Positions 1 through 8,236 of a stretch of DNA of 64,000 nt are shown piece after piece (within the stretch, counting starts at the first letter, position 1; every line of letters starts with the position of its first letter). Origin of the DNA: Chlamydiifrater volucris (GTDB taxonomy: Bacteria; Chlamydiota; Chlamydiia; Chlamydiales; Chlamydiaceae). The position numbers and the translations under genes were made by a program. The notes beneath the pieces were generated by a model, which saw only the letters and a list, made by a program, of their open reading frames with translations, made no database searches and had not been told where the DNA came from. The stretch lies in NCBI RefSeq assembly GCF_902806995.1, contig NZ_LR777654.1:124001-188000 (forward strand). Direction: 5' to 3'.

Positions 1-1263
1 TCTTAGGGGGAGTTCTGATAATAATGCGCCCTCTAAGCGGTCGGATAGAGGAATTAAAGTTTCTGTTATTTCAAATGGGAGAGAAAGAAATTCAGGGAGA
101 GCGTAAGAAACTAGCTTATCAAAGATCTCTAAAGAACTGGATAGAGAATTCTTCAGTGTTCCCAAATCTTTGGGAGTAGCTAACTGTGTCGCCACCCTAG
201 TGACTAATCTTTCAAAATCACGTACTTCTTTAAGGCGGACCTGCAAAAATTTTCTTAGGTCCTTCCTATACAGTAGAAACTCAACGGCGTCTTGGCATGC
301 TAGAATGCGATTCTTATCGTAAAAGGGCCGGATAATTCTATTTCTTAATAACCTTCCTCCCATAGGAGTGAGAGTTTGGTCCATGATGGATAGTAGAGAA
401 GAAGCTCGGATATCATCGTTGGATGATCGTAATAGTTCTAGATTAATTTGGGATGCCTTATCAACCGATAAGTATTCTTTTTCGCTGTGTGAGGAAATTT
501 TTGAAACATGATCTAAGGGAAGTAAAAGTTTGTCATGAATGTAAGATAGTAGGCCTCCTGAAGCATTTACTGCTGGAACGGCGCCTTTAAGTCCAAATCC
601 ATCCAAGGTGGATACTTTAAAATGCTTAGTTAGTGTTGCATAAGCCAACTTGTGGTCAAAGGTCCAATCTGAATAAACGGAGATGGATAAATTAACCTGG
701 GTTTGGATTTTTTCTAATTCATCACAGTGTTTTTGGGAGAACTTTTCTGAGATTAAAAGTTCTTTGGGTTGTAAGCGAAAAATTTCTTCATGGAGATTTT
801 TAATAGAGTCATACTCGCAAGCGGTAAAAGAACCAGTGGAAATATCTAGAGCTGCGAGGCCAAACAGGGAGCCCACTCTATCCAAAGCTACAATATAGTT
901 ATTAGCTTTTTCCGAGAGCAATGATGAATTTAATAGAGTTCCAGGCGTAATGAATCGAGAAATGTCTCTGTTCATTGGACCTTTGGTGGAAGATTTAGAT
1001 TCTTGCTCAGCTATTGCAACCTTAAATCCCTTCGCAACTAGTTTGTCAACATAGGAGTCTATGTGCAAAACAGGGATTCCCGCCATAGGAATTCCCTGTC
1101 TTTGCGTCAGCGTTAGTTCTAGATTGTCTGCCAAAAGTTTTGCATCTTCATAGAAGGCTTCATAAAAGTCGCCAAGCCTGAACAACAACAAGGACTCTCC
1201 GGCTTTTCTTTTACAGTTGTGCCACTGCTCCATCATCGGGGTTAGCTTCTTTTCTACGGTCAT
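1..1263 (-). CDS. mutS: DNA mismatch repair ATPase MutS (5' part, C-terminus outside window)
   Basis: MutS recognises mismatched or looped-out bases and starts methyl-independent mismatch repair. Reading the reverse strand from the ATG at 1263, the frame is open for 421 codons to the window edge. The protein begins MTVEKKLTPMMEQWHNCKRK and continues with the mismatch-recognition domain I signatures LLLFRLGDFYEAFYEDAK and MAGIPVLHIDSYVDKL. These are the hallmarks of MutS (residues about 5-75). Domains II and III (connector and lever) follow. The Walker ATPase and helix-turn-helix part is not in the window. The gene diverges from dnaG across 177 bases, so the two promoters must share that gap. 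The start is supported by the canonical MutS N-terminus. CT_792 is the C. trachomatis counterpart by position. Confidence 0.95.
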   Translation of the reverse strand, partial: MTVEKKLTPMMEQWHNCKRKAGESLLLFRLGDFYEAFYEDAKLLADNLELTLTQRQGIPMAGIPVLHIDSYVDKLVAKGFKVAIAEQESKSSTKGPMNRDISRFITPGTLLNSSLLSEKANNYIVALDRVGSLFGLAALDISTGSFTACEYDSIKNLHEEIFRLQPKELLISEKFSQKHCDELEKIQTQVNLSISVYSDWTFDHKLAYATLTKHFKVSTLDGFGLKGAVPAVNASGGLLSYIHDKLLLPLDHVSKISSHSEKEYLSVDKASQINLELLRSSNDDIRASSLLSIMDQTLTPMGGRLLRNRIIRPFYDKNRILACQDAVEFLLYRKDLRKFLQVRLKEVRDFERLVTRVATQLATPKDLGTLKNSLSSSLEIFDKLVSYALPEFLSLPFEITETLIPLSDRLEGALLSELPLR

Positions 1264-1440
1264 AAGGCCACAAGATAATTGAAATTCTCGAGGGATGGTA
1301 ATAATTCTACTCTGTTTATATTCACTCTGGGTATTATATCTACTGAAGGGTTTAAGTTTCTACTATTGCTAGTATTGCTAGATGACAAGCATTTCTGTTG
1401 CTTGTGATTTCGTGTTGCTCTCAAATTTTGAGGTGTTGAA

Positions 1441-3225
1441 ATGTACACAGAAGAAAGTTTAGATAATTTGAGACAATCTTTAGATGTTGTGGAGGTATTA
1501 TCAGAGTACATTTCTCTAAAGAAATCTGGAGCTACTTACAAAGCTTGTTGCCCTTTTCATAGCGAGAAAACTCCTTCCTTTATAGTGAATCCATCGACTT
1601 CCCGATATCGCTGTTTTGGGTGTGGAGCAAGTGGCGATGCTCTAACTTTCCTCATGCAACATCAGGGATATTCATTTACAGAGGCCGTTATTCTTTTGGC
1701 GAAAAAATTTCGGGTGAACTTGGTTTTGCAGGCCAAAGAAGGGATTCAAGAGTCTAGTAATGAGAAAAATGAACTTAGGGAAGCTTGTTTAGAAGTTGAA
1801 AAAATTTTTTGTTATTGCATTCGATTTTTGCCCGAAGGTCATCAAGCTCAAAAATATTTGTTTTCTAGAGGAATAGCTCCAGATACTATAAAAAGGTTTC
1901 GCATAGGCTATGCTCCAAGCAGTGAGCTTTTTCTTCAGATGGCTAGGGAAAAAGGTATCCGCAAGGATCTTCTAGCACGGGCTGGAATCATCAAGGAGAA
2001 GCATTTGCTCTTTGCTAATCGCATTACCTTCCCAATTCGGGATCTTTTGGGTCGGACAATAGGCTTTTCTTCTAGAAAGTTCCTTTCTAATACTTACGGA
2101 GGAAAGTATGTAAACTCTCCCGAGACTATCATATTTAAAAAATCTCGAACTTTTTTCGGAGCAGATTTATCTCGTAGACGAATAGCTAAAGAGGGAAGAG
2201 CCATTTTGGTAGAAGGCCAAGTAGACTGTCTACAGATGATAGAGGCTGGATTTAATTGTACTTTAGCTACTCAGGGAACAGCTTTTTCCGAAGAACATGT
2301 TCGAGAATTAGAAAAATTAGGAGTGAAAAGGTTGTACCTTTTATTCGATGGTGATCAAGCGGGTAGAGAGGCGGCGCTAAAGGTTGGAGATCTTTGTCAG
2401 CAGGCTGGTGTAGCCGTTTTTGTTTGTCTGCTTCCCTCCGGTGAAGACCCAGATTCCTACCTAGTGACCAAGGGAACAGAAAAACTTATTGAATTGATCA
2501 ATAGTGGCGAGGAGTACCTTGCTTTTATGTTGTTTTCTTCAAGAGCAAAATGCAGCGCAGCTTCTCCAGTAGAGAAAGCTGCGATCATTGAGACTATTTC
2601 TTCCAAGATCAAAAAGTGGGGGAACCCCTTAGTTGTCCACGAAAGCTTAAAAAAATTGGCCTCTTTAATGAAGGTGCCAGAAGAACTAGTGGTCGGGAAA
2701 GGATCATTTTACGCTGATCCAGTGTTTGCTAAGGTAGCATTCTCTAGAGGAAAAATAAAAAAGAATTTTGACGCCAACTTGATTATGGAGACAGACGTTT
2801 TGCGTTGCATGATTTTTTGTAAAGAGAACGACAATTCTATTTTCCAAACAGTCGAAAAATATGTGAAAGAGGATAATTTTAGACACGATGTTTGCCGAAG
2901 TATATTCAAGGCGTTAAGCAATCATTACAGAGACAATAAGAAGGGGATGGCTCCAGAAGATGCCTTATACCTTATAAAAGACGAGGAAGTAGTAGAACTT
3001 TTAACCAAACGGTTGGTTAATACCTCTGATTTATCAAAAGTCTTGGTGCAGTCGCTTCAAAAACTTTCTGATAGGGAATGGAAAGAGGAACAAGAAACTT
3101 TGCGGATAGCAATCAGAGAAAAAGAACAGCGGGGGGAGGAGTGTTCGTTAACTGAGTATGTAGAAGCCTCTAGCAACAGACCTATTGTTTCCTTAGTGAA
3201 TCCATTGGAGGTTGACAATAAGTAA
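1441..3225 (+). CDS. dnaG: DNA primase DnaG
   Basis: DnaG makes the RNA primers for chromosome replication and works with the DnaB helicase. The 594-residue protein is close to the usual length. The N-terminal CHC2-type zinc site is visible as C37, H40, C58 and C61 (CPFH ... CFGC). The catalytic RNA polymerase core and TOPRIM fold follow: AILVEGQVDCLQMIEAG holds the first catalytic glutamate and LYLLFDGDQAGREAA the DxD pair, around residues 250-330. The C-terminal part is the divergent helicase-binding region. The ATG at 1441 has a GAGG element about 10 bases upstream and the typical zinc-domain beginning. dnaG diverges from mutS and is followed by an exported small protein after 124 bases. 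Confidence 0.97.
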   Translation: MYTEESLDNLRQSLDVVEVLSEYISLKKSGATYKACCPFHSEKTPSFIVNPSTSRYRCFGCGASGDALTFLMQHQGYSFTEAVILLAKKFRVNLVLQAKEGIQESSNEKNELREACLEVEKIFCYCIRFLPEGHQAQKYLFSRGIAPDTIKRFRIGYAPSSELFLQMAREKGIRKDLLARAGIIKEKHLLFANRITFPIRDLLGRTIGFSSRKFLSNTYGGKYVNSPETIIFKKSRTFFGADLSRRRIAKEGRAILVEGQVDCLQMIEAGFNCTLATQGTAFSEEHVRELEKLGVKRLYLLFDGDQAGREAALKVGDLCQQAGVAVFVCLLPSGEDPDSYLVTKGTEKLIELINSGEEYLAFMLFSSRAKCSAASPVEKAAIIETISSKIKKWGNPLVVHESLKKLASLMKVPEELVVGKGSFYADPVFAKVAFSRGKIKKNFDANLIMETDVLRCMIFCKENDNSIFQTVEKYVKEDNFRHDVCRSIFKALSNHYRDNKKGMAPEDALYLIKDEEVVELLTKRLVNTSDLSKVLVQSLQKLSDREWKEEQETLRIAIREKEQRGEECSLTEYVEASSNRPIVSLVNPLEVDNK

Positions 3226-3349
3226 CTTAAATGCTTTTTATGTTCTTTACAATTTTTCTATCTAGTGTCTTTTCTTGTGAAATAATGGTTTTGTTTTATC
3301 CTTTCGGTTGAGATAATCCCTCGGAAAGTTTGCAATTCTAGGTGGATTT

Positions 3350-3904
3350 ATGAACAAAATCCTTATGTTTTTATCTTCGTTAGGATTAATTTTGGGAGGT
3401 ACAACGGCACTTGCTTGTGAGACAAGCATCCCTACTGTTTGTCCTTTCCCTGTTGAAGCTCCGACTGCTGTGGAGAACGAAGGGGTATCTATTTTTCTAA
3501 GCTATGAAACGGCTCTTACTGATGCCAACGAGAATGATAAGCCTCTTCTGGTTGTTTTGTTCTCAAAAGAGGCTTCAACTATATTTTCTCCCTTTTTTTC
3601 TGGAGACGTTTCTTTTGGAGGTGCTGTAGACGCTTTGTTTAATGTGGTTATTCTGCAGCCATCTTTGGTAGCTCCTCTGATTTATCCTCCCAAAATGGAT
3701 CCTATGATATTTCGTGTCGCAGATTTTCAGGAAAAGTTTGCTTCGGCCTGTGATTTTGCGCAGAAGAATTATATCTTTATTGTGGATGCGGAGTCTGAGG
3801 AGTTACTATTTCAGATGGCTATCCCAAGTGATTTAAGTGGGAATGAGTTATCCGTTTTAGATCTTTTGAAGGAAGTTTTTAACGAAGCTTCTGAGGAAGA
3901 ATAA
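3350..3904 (+). CDS. Exported protein, thioredoxin-like fold without active-site cysteines (CT_795 position)
   Basis: The 184-residue product starts with a clear signal peptide (MNKILMFLSSLGLILGGTTA, then LACE), so it should be exported to the periplasm or beyond. Around residues 50-75, YETALTDANENDKPLLVVLF resembles the segment that leads into the CxxC of thioredoxin_7-type proteins, but SKEAS stands where cysteines would be. A later segment NYIFIVDAESEELLFQM resembles the matching beta strands. A thioredoxin-like fold is therefore an inference and redox activity is unlikely. The tail is acidic (ASEEE). A good intrinsic terminator follows. By position it corresponds to the exported hypothetical protein CT_795 of C. 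trachomatis. Function unknown. Confidence 0.8.
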   Translation: MNKILMFLSSLGLILGGTTALACETSIPTVCPFPVEAPTAVENEGVSIFLSYETALTDANENDKPLLVVLFSKEASTIFSPFFSGDVSFGGAVDALFNVVILQPSLVAPLIYPPKMDPMIFRVADFQEKFASACDFAQKNYIFIVDAESEELLFQMAIPSDLSGNELSVLDLLKEVFNEASEEE

Positions 3905-3926
3905 TTTACAATTAAGATTTCTTTGC

Positions 3927-3951
3927 AAAAACCCTGGATTGCCAGGGTTTT
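3927..3951 (+). terminator. Intrinsic terminator after the exported 184-residue protein
   Basis: Perfect hairpin ACCCTGG-ATTG-CCAGGGT at 3931-3948, extended by an upstream A-run pairing with the downstream T-run. It lies 23 bases after the stop codon at 3904. Confidence 0.9.
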
Positions 3952-4023
3952 TTAATATTATTGAATTTATAAATAAAATCTATTAAAATAGGCTCTCTTA
4001 ATTGTTCATTTTTTTTGGGTTTT

Positions 4024-4284
4024 ATGAGGATAATTCACTTTATATTGTTGCTGGCCCTGTTTTTAGGTTGCTTTTGTTTGATGGGTCAAAGCTCCTCCTA
4101 TCTTATAGAAAATGCAACAAATCTTTCCGAGTCTGTAGGTACAAGTATTCTTGCAAGGAGGCCAGTGTCCTCGTATGCTAGCGTTGTCGAGGCCGTTGGG
4201 ACGGGCTTTTTTTCTTCCGAAATGATGGCTGAAGAGGATGCCGCTCAGTGGAAGAACGACGGGGCTCTGCTAGCAAGGATCTAG
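4024..4284 (+). CDS. Small exported protein or lipoprotein, unknown function
   Basis: An 86-residue reading frame that I do not recognise. It begins with a hydrophobic stretch, MRIIHFILLLALFLGCFCLM, which fits a signal peptide; LFLGC resembles a lipobox, so a lipoprotein is possible. The mature part is short and ends in an acidic segment (EEDAAQWKNDGALLARI). A TTG at 4015 could lengthen it by three residues, but the ATG gives a cleaner signal peptide. The gene sits between a strong terminator at 3927-3951 and the converging end of glyQS, so it would need its own promoter, and no convincing ribosome-binding site is visible. It may be a lineage-restricted envelope microprotein; a chance frame cannot be excluded. 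Confidence 0.5.
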   Translation: MRIIHFILLLALFLGCFCLMGQSSSYLIENATNLSESVGTSILARRPVSSYASVVEAVGTGFFSSEMMAEEDAAQWKNDGALLARI

Positions 4285-4326
4285 GAAGTCTTGACTTTTT
4301 CGATATCTAAAAACCTGAGAAAAGAA

Positions 4327-7300
4327 CTAGAATCCTATTTTATCTAAAACATAAAACTTATTAAATTGGGTTTCCGCCCTCTCTAGTAGCATTCGTCTTG
4401 CGTAGATGACGCAACTTTCTCCCTCGGATACTCTTACTGAATCCAGAAATGTGTTTACTTTGTCTGTCAGGAGTTCCAGATAGGAGAAGTAATTTAGGTC
4501 ACAAACCTCATCGGGAGCCTCTTGTGATAAAAATTGCAAGAAATCTATTTCCTGGTCTGCTGTTAAAGCTGCTGGGTGTTCACTTGCTTTTACAGATGAA
4601 TCTATGGAAGCTAGAATGTTTTTGAGTCGCTTGTATCCAGTAAGTATCTTGGTCATCTTGCTTTTAGAAACAGCCCTGAAAGCTTTTAAAGCTTCTGCTC
4701 TTTTAAATAGTAAAACAGGGTTAGAACTAGATTTTTCCATAACAGCGGAAATTTCCTCTTTAGAACATTCCAGAGAAGAAGAAAGTAAAGTTTTTAACCT
4801 ACCTAAAATAAATGAAGTGACTTCTTCAACAATCTTTTTTTCAGGTTCAGATGCCTCAACAGGAGGGAAATGTTTTAAGCAGTTCGATAATACATCTCGG
4901 AGCTCAACAGGAACATCCAAAGTTTTCAAAAGAATTAAGATCTCAAGAGATTGTCTTCTCAAAGCATAGGGATCTTGAGAAGAAGAAGGCTTTAATCCTA
5001 GCAAGAAACAAGCCAGTATATTGTCAAACCGATCGATAAGGCTTAATAGGGCTCCTAAACGAGAAATAATTTTTTCTTTAGTGATATGGCAAAGATGTTC
5101 TCCTATCGCGGTAGAGACTCTATCCGGGAGAGAAGCATTTCGGGCGTAATACCCACCCATGATTCCTTGGAGTTCCGGAAATTCATTCACAACAGAAGAA
5201 ACCAAATCGGCCTTACAGTAAGTAACACTAGAGATCAGATCTAACTCATCGTACACTGGGACTAAATTTTGAATTATGCCAGCGTGCTTCTTTAACCTTT
5301 CCACTTTATCGTGTAAAGTGCCTAATCCTTCAATAAAGGTAACAGAACGCAACTTATCTATGAAACTCTCCAAAGGTGTTTTTAAATCTTGCTCAAATAA
5401 AAATTTTCCGTCTGTCAGTCGAGGAACCAAAGCTTTCTCATTGCCCTCAATGATGGTAGAGTTTGGTATGTTATCACAGACAATCGCAAATACATTGGAC
5501 ATACTTCCCTCCAGAGTTTTTAGGGGGAAATATTTCTGATGTTGAACCATTTCCGCGGTTAGAAGCTCTATAGGGAGAGAGCAGAATTTTTTGTCAAAAG
5601 AAGCCTCGGCTACGAAAGGGTACTCACTTAGGAAACAGGTTTCCTCGCAAAGTTTATTTTTTGACAAGGCCTCAAGAGCGTGTTTTGCACAGATTTTACT
5701 CAGTCCCTCTTCTATCATAGTTTTGCGGACATGGTGGGAGACTATGACCTTAGCTCTTTCCAAGCTAGTTTCATATTCGCTGGCGCAAGTAATTTCAATA
5801 CGACCGGGTGACAACTGACGATGTCCATAGGAAAAGTTACTCGCAATAACTTTGCCTATCTGTATCGGAACTACAGAGGATCCGTACAAGGCAAGTAACC
5901 ATCGGATGGGCCTAGCGTACTCAAAGTTAGTTTCGTCCCAAACCATCTTTTTAGGGAATTTCAGATCCTTAATTAGGTTGGGAATAGTTTCAGTTAAAAT
6001 TTCCGTACTCAAGCAAGAAGAAGCGGGTCGGATTACAAACAAATAGTCGATACCTTTGATCTTTCTAATTTCAAACTGAGGGAAGGAGGCTAAGTCTTCA
6101 AAATGTAGGGCTGGGAAACCTTGTGACTCAAAAAATTTCTTCCCACACTCTGTGAGTTTGAGATTTGCATCGTAAAGAGAGGATATTGGTGGGCCCTTTT
6201 TTTCTTCTTGTTCTTTGACCGAAAATGGAGACATATTGCGGACATAGACAGTTAGTCTTCTAGGGCTGCCTAAGACAGAGATTCCTGAGTGAGAGATTCC
6301 TTGATCTTTGAAAAGAACGTGGATTGCATTTTCTAAATTTTTTATCCCGATTGGGACGAAAGTAGCTGGTAGTTCTTCAGAACCAATCTCCAAGACAAAA
6401 TCTTGGGGAGTTTTTACAGAGGGACAGAGGTTCAAAGTTGGTCCACAACTAGTATCAGAATCAGTGTTCGGACTCAGTTTCATTAAAGGAAAACCTAAAG
6501 CTTCTCTCCATTTGACGTAGGAATCTGCCACCAATCTAGCCAATTGACGAATACGTGCAATATAACGAGTCCTTTCTGTAACAGAAATTACGCCTCGAGC
6601 ATCTAAGATGTTAAATGCATGGGAGGCCTTTATCACAAAATCGTAAGCTGAGGCAGGAAGGTTAGCTGCTACACATCGAGTAGCTTCCTCGGAGAAATCT
6701 TCAAAGTGACGCAACCACATATTTGTGTTAGCTTCATCAAAATTATAATGGCTCCACGTCTTTTCGAAATCATGAACGATATCCCCGTAGGTTAGGGAAT
6801 CATTCCACATGATGTCATATACAGAATTTTTCTTTTGTAAGTACATGGCAATCCGCTCGATACCATAAGTAATCTCTCCACTAATAGCATCCAACGCTTT
6901 ACTTCCCACGGATTGGAAATAAGTCATTTGTGTTATTTCCATTCCGTTCAGCCAGACTTCCCAACCCAACCCCCAAGCACCTATGGTAGGATTTTCCCAA
7001 TCATCATGAACGAAGCGGATATCATGTTCCTGAAGGTCTAATCCTATGGATTTTAGTGAATCAAGAAACAACTCTTGTAGGTTGTTTGGCACTGGCTTGA
7101 GGATAACTTGAAGTTGGTGGTAGTTTTGTAGTCTGTTGGGGTGCAGTCCGTACCGACCATCCTGGGGTCTTCTAGACGGTTCAATGTAAGCAGTTCTGTA
7201 AGGTTCTGGGCCTAGAGCTCTCAAAAAAGTCGCTGGATTAAAAGTCCCTGCTCCGGTTTCCAAGTCATATCCCTGATGTACCACGCACCCATAGTCGCTC

Positions 7301-7359
7301 CAAAATTTTAGGATTGCTGTCATCATTTCTTGTAATGTGAGACATTTTTCTCCAGACAA
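4327..7359 (-). CDS. glyQS: Glycyl-tRNA synthetase, fused alpha and beta subunits
   Basis: Charges tRNA-Gly with glycine. Most bacteria of the alpha2-beta2 type carry glyQ and glyS as separate genes; here one 1010-residue chain carries both, as known for chlamydiae. Residues 1 to about 290 are the catalytic alpha part (MTAILKFWSDYGCVVHQGYD, then GAGTFNPATFLRALGPEPY and the class II signatures). A linker rich in Ser, Pro and Thr is followed by the beta part, starting near FVLEIGSEELPATF and holding the HD-like and anticodon-binding regions. The gene is divergent from pgsA across a 237-base gap and convergent with the small gene ending at 4284. Confidence 0.97.
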   Translation of the reverse strand: MSGEKCLTLQEMMTAILKFWSDYGCVVHQGYDLETGAGTFNPATFLRALGPEPYRTAYIEPSRRPQDGRYGLHPNRLQNYHQLQVILKPVPNNLQELFLDSLKSIGLDLQEHDIRFVHDDWENPTIGAWGLGWEVWLNGMEITQMTYFQSVGSKALDAISGEITYGIERIAMYLQKKNSVYDIMWNDSLTYGDIVHDFEKTWSHYNFDEANTNMWLRHFEDFSEEATRCVAANLPASAYDFVIKASHAFNILDARGVISVTERTRYIARIRQLARLVADSYVKWREALGFPLMKLSPNTDSDTSCGPTLNLCPSVKTPQDFVLEIGSEELPATFVPIGIKNLENAIHVLFKDQGISHSGISVLGSPRRLTVYVRNMSPFSVKEQEEKKGPPISSLYDANLKLTECGKKFFESQGFPALHFEDLASFPQFEIRKIKGIDYLFVIRPASSCLSTEILTETIPNLIKDLKFPKKMVWDETNFEYARPIRWLLALYGSSVVPIQIGKVIASNFSYGHRQLSPGRIEITCASEYETSLERAKVIVSHHVRKTMIEEGLSKICAKHALEALSKNKLCEETCFLSEYPFVAEASFDKKFCSLPIELLTAEMVQHQKYFPLKTLEGSMSNVFAIVCDNIPNSTIIEGNEKALVPRLTDGKFLFEQDLKTPLESFIDKLRSVTFIEGLGTLHDKVERLKKHAGIIQNLVPVYDELDLISSVTYCKADLVSSVVNEFPELQGIMGGYYARNASLPDRVSTAIGEHLCHITKEKIISRLGALLSLIDRFDNILACFLLGLKPSSSQDPYALRRQSLEILILLKTLDVPVELRDVLSNCLKHFPPVEASEPEKKIVEEVTSFILGRLKTLLSSSLECSKEEISAVMEKSSSNPVLLFKRAEALKAFRAVSKSKMTKILTGYKRLKNILASIDSSVKASEHPAALTADQEIDFLQFLSQEAPDEVCDLNYFSYLELLTDKVNTFLDSVRVSEGESCVIYARRMLLERAETQFNKFYVLDKIGF

Positions 7360-7530
7360 TGTGAACTCCCTTTTTGGAACTAGAAATCAAAAACAGACGC
7401 GAAACATCAGGGAGAATTGTAGAAGAACTTTGGTATTATAGCAACTTGACTGTACAAAATATGTCGCAGTTTTTTGATTTTTGAGTAATTCAAAGAAAAT
7501 AAATGATTTTTTGATTTTATTAGTATAGAG

Positions 7531-7558
7531 TTGTCAGTGCTTGCACTGTAATTCTAAT
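7531..7558 (+). promoter_or_regulatory. Candidate pgsA promoter with a palindrome in the spacer
   Basis: TTGTCA (7531-7536) and TCTAAT (7553-7558) are separated by 16 bases. The inverted repeat CAGTGC-TT-GCACTG at 7535-7548 lies in the spacer and would place a dimeric regulator between the -35 and -10 elements. The promoter is inferred from sequence only. pgsA starts 39 bases downstream. Confidence 0.4.
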
Positions 7559-7596
7559 CAGGTTAATTTTTATGTCCTAAGGGTTAGGGGGATGAA

Positions 7597-8217
7597 ATGG
7601 GCTTGCCGAACTATCTGACATTTTTCAGGATATTTATCACTCCAATTTTTATGTTAATTTACCTGAAGGGTCGTTGGTTAGGAATATCTCCTGTGCTTCT
7701 GCCTTACGTGTTGCTATTGGTTCTGGGGATTTCTGAGTTAACGGATGCCGTCGATGGTTACTTGGCTAGAAAGTTTTCGCAGGTCACTGATTTGGGAAAA
7801 TTGTTGGATCCCATGGCTGACAGTATTTATCGGAATTCTTTGTTCCTTACTTTCACACAGCCGCCGGTCAATTTGCCTTTGATTTTGGTTTTTATTTTCC
7901 TTGCTAGAGATTCTGTGTTAAGCACTCTTCGGACTGTTTGTGCCTTAAGGGGTTTTGCCTTAGCAGCCAGAAAAAGTGGGAAATTAAAAGCGATTTTTCA
8001 AGGTGTTAGTTGCGCTTTGATTTTGGTTTTAATGATTCCTTATTCACTGAATGTTTTATCTTCTGACAGATTGGAGTGTATTGCAACTGTGATAGTATCA
8101 CTGGTTGCATTCTACTCTGTGGCTTCCGGGGTAGAGTATTTATGGATTAACAAGGGCTTTTTGATGCAAATTTTCCAAGGGAAGTTTTCTGGAGATAAAG
8201 GTGCATCGGATGAGTAG
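7597..8217 (+). CDS. pgsA: CDP-diacylglycerol-glycerol-3-phosphate 3-phosphatidyltransferase PgsA
   Basis: Makes phosphatidylglycerol phosphate from CDP-diacylglycerol and glycerol-3-phosphate in the inner membrane. The CDP-alcohol phosphotransferase motif DG-x2-AR-x8-G-x3-D-x3-D is complete: DGYLAR, KFSQVTDL, G, KLL, D, PMA, D. Several hydrophobic membrane segments surround it, and the 206-residue length is typical. The start is the ATG after a GGGG-rich stretch, giving the usual MGLPNYLTFFRI beginning. The gene converges on glgA with 19 bases between them. It belongs to the same phospholipid theme as pssA (48112-48930), plsB and plsX in this window. Corresponds to CT_797 by position. Confidence 0.95.
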   Translation: MGLPNYLTFFRIFITPIFMLIYLKGRWLGISPVLLPYVLLLVLGISELTDAVDGYLARKFSQVTDLGKLLDPMADSIYRNSLFLTFTQPPVNLPLILVFIFLARDSVLSTLRTVCALRGFALAARKSGKLKAIFQGVSCALILVLMIPYSLNVLSSDRLECIATVIVSLVAFYSVASGVEYLWINKGFLMQIFQGKFSGDKGASDE

Positions 8218-8236
8218 CATGATCCTAGCTCGTTTT

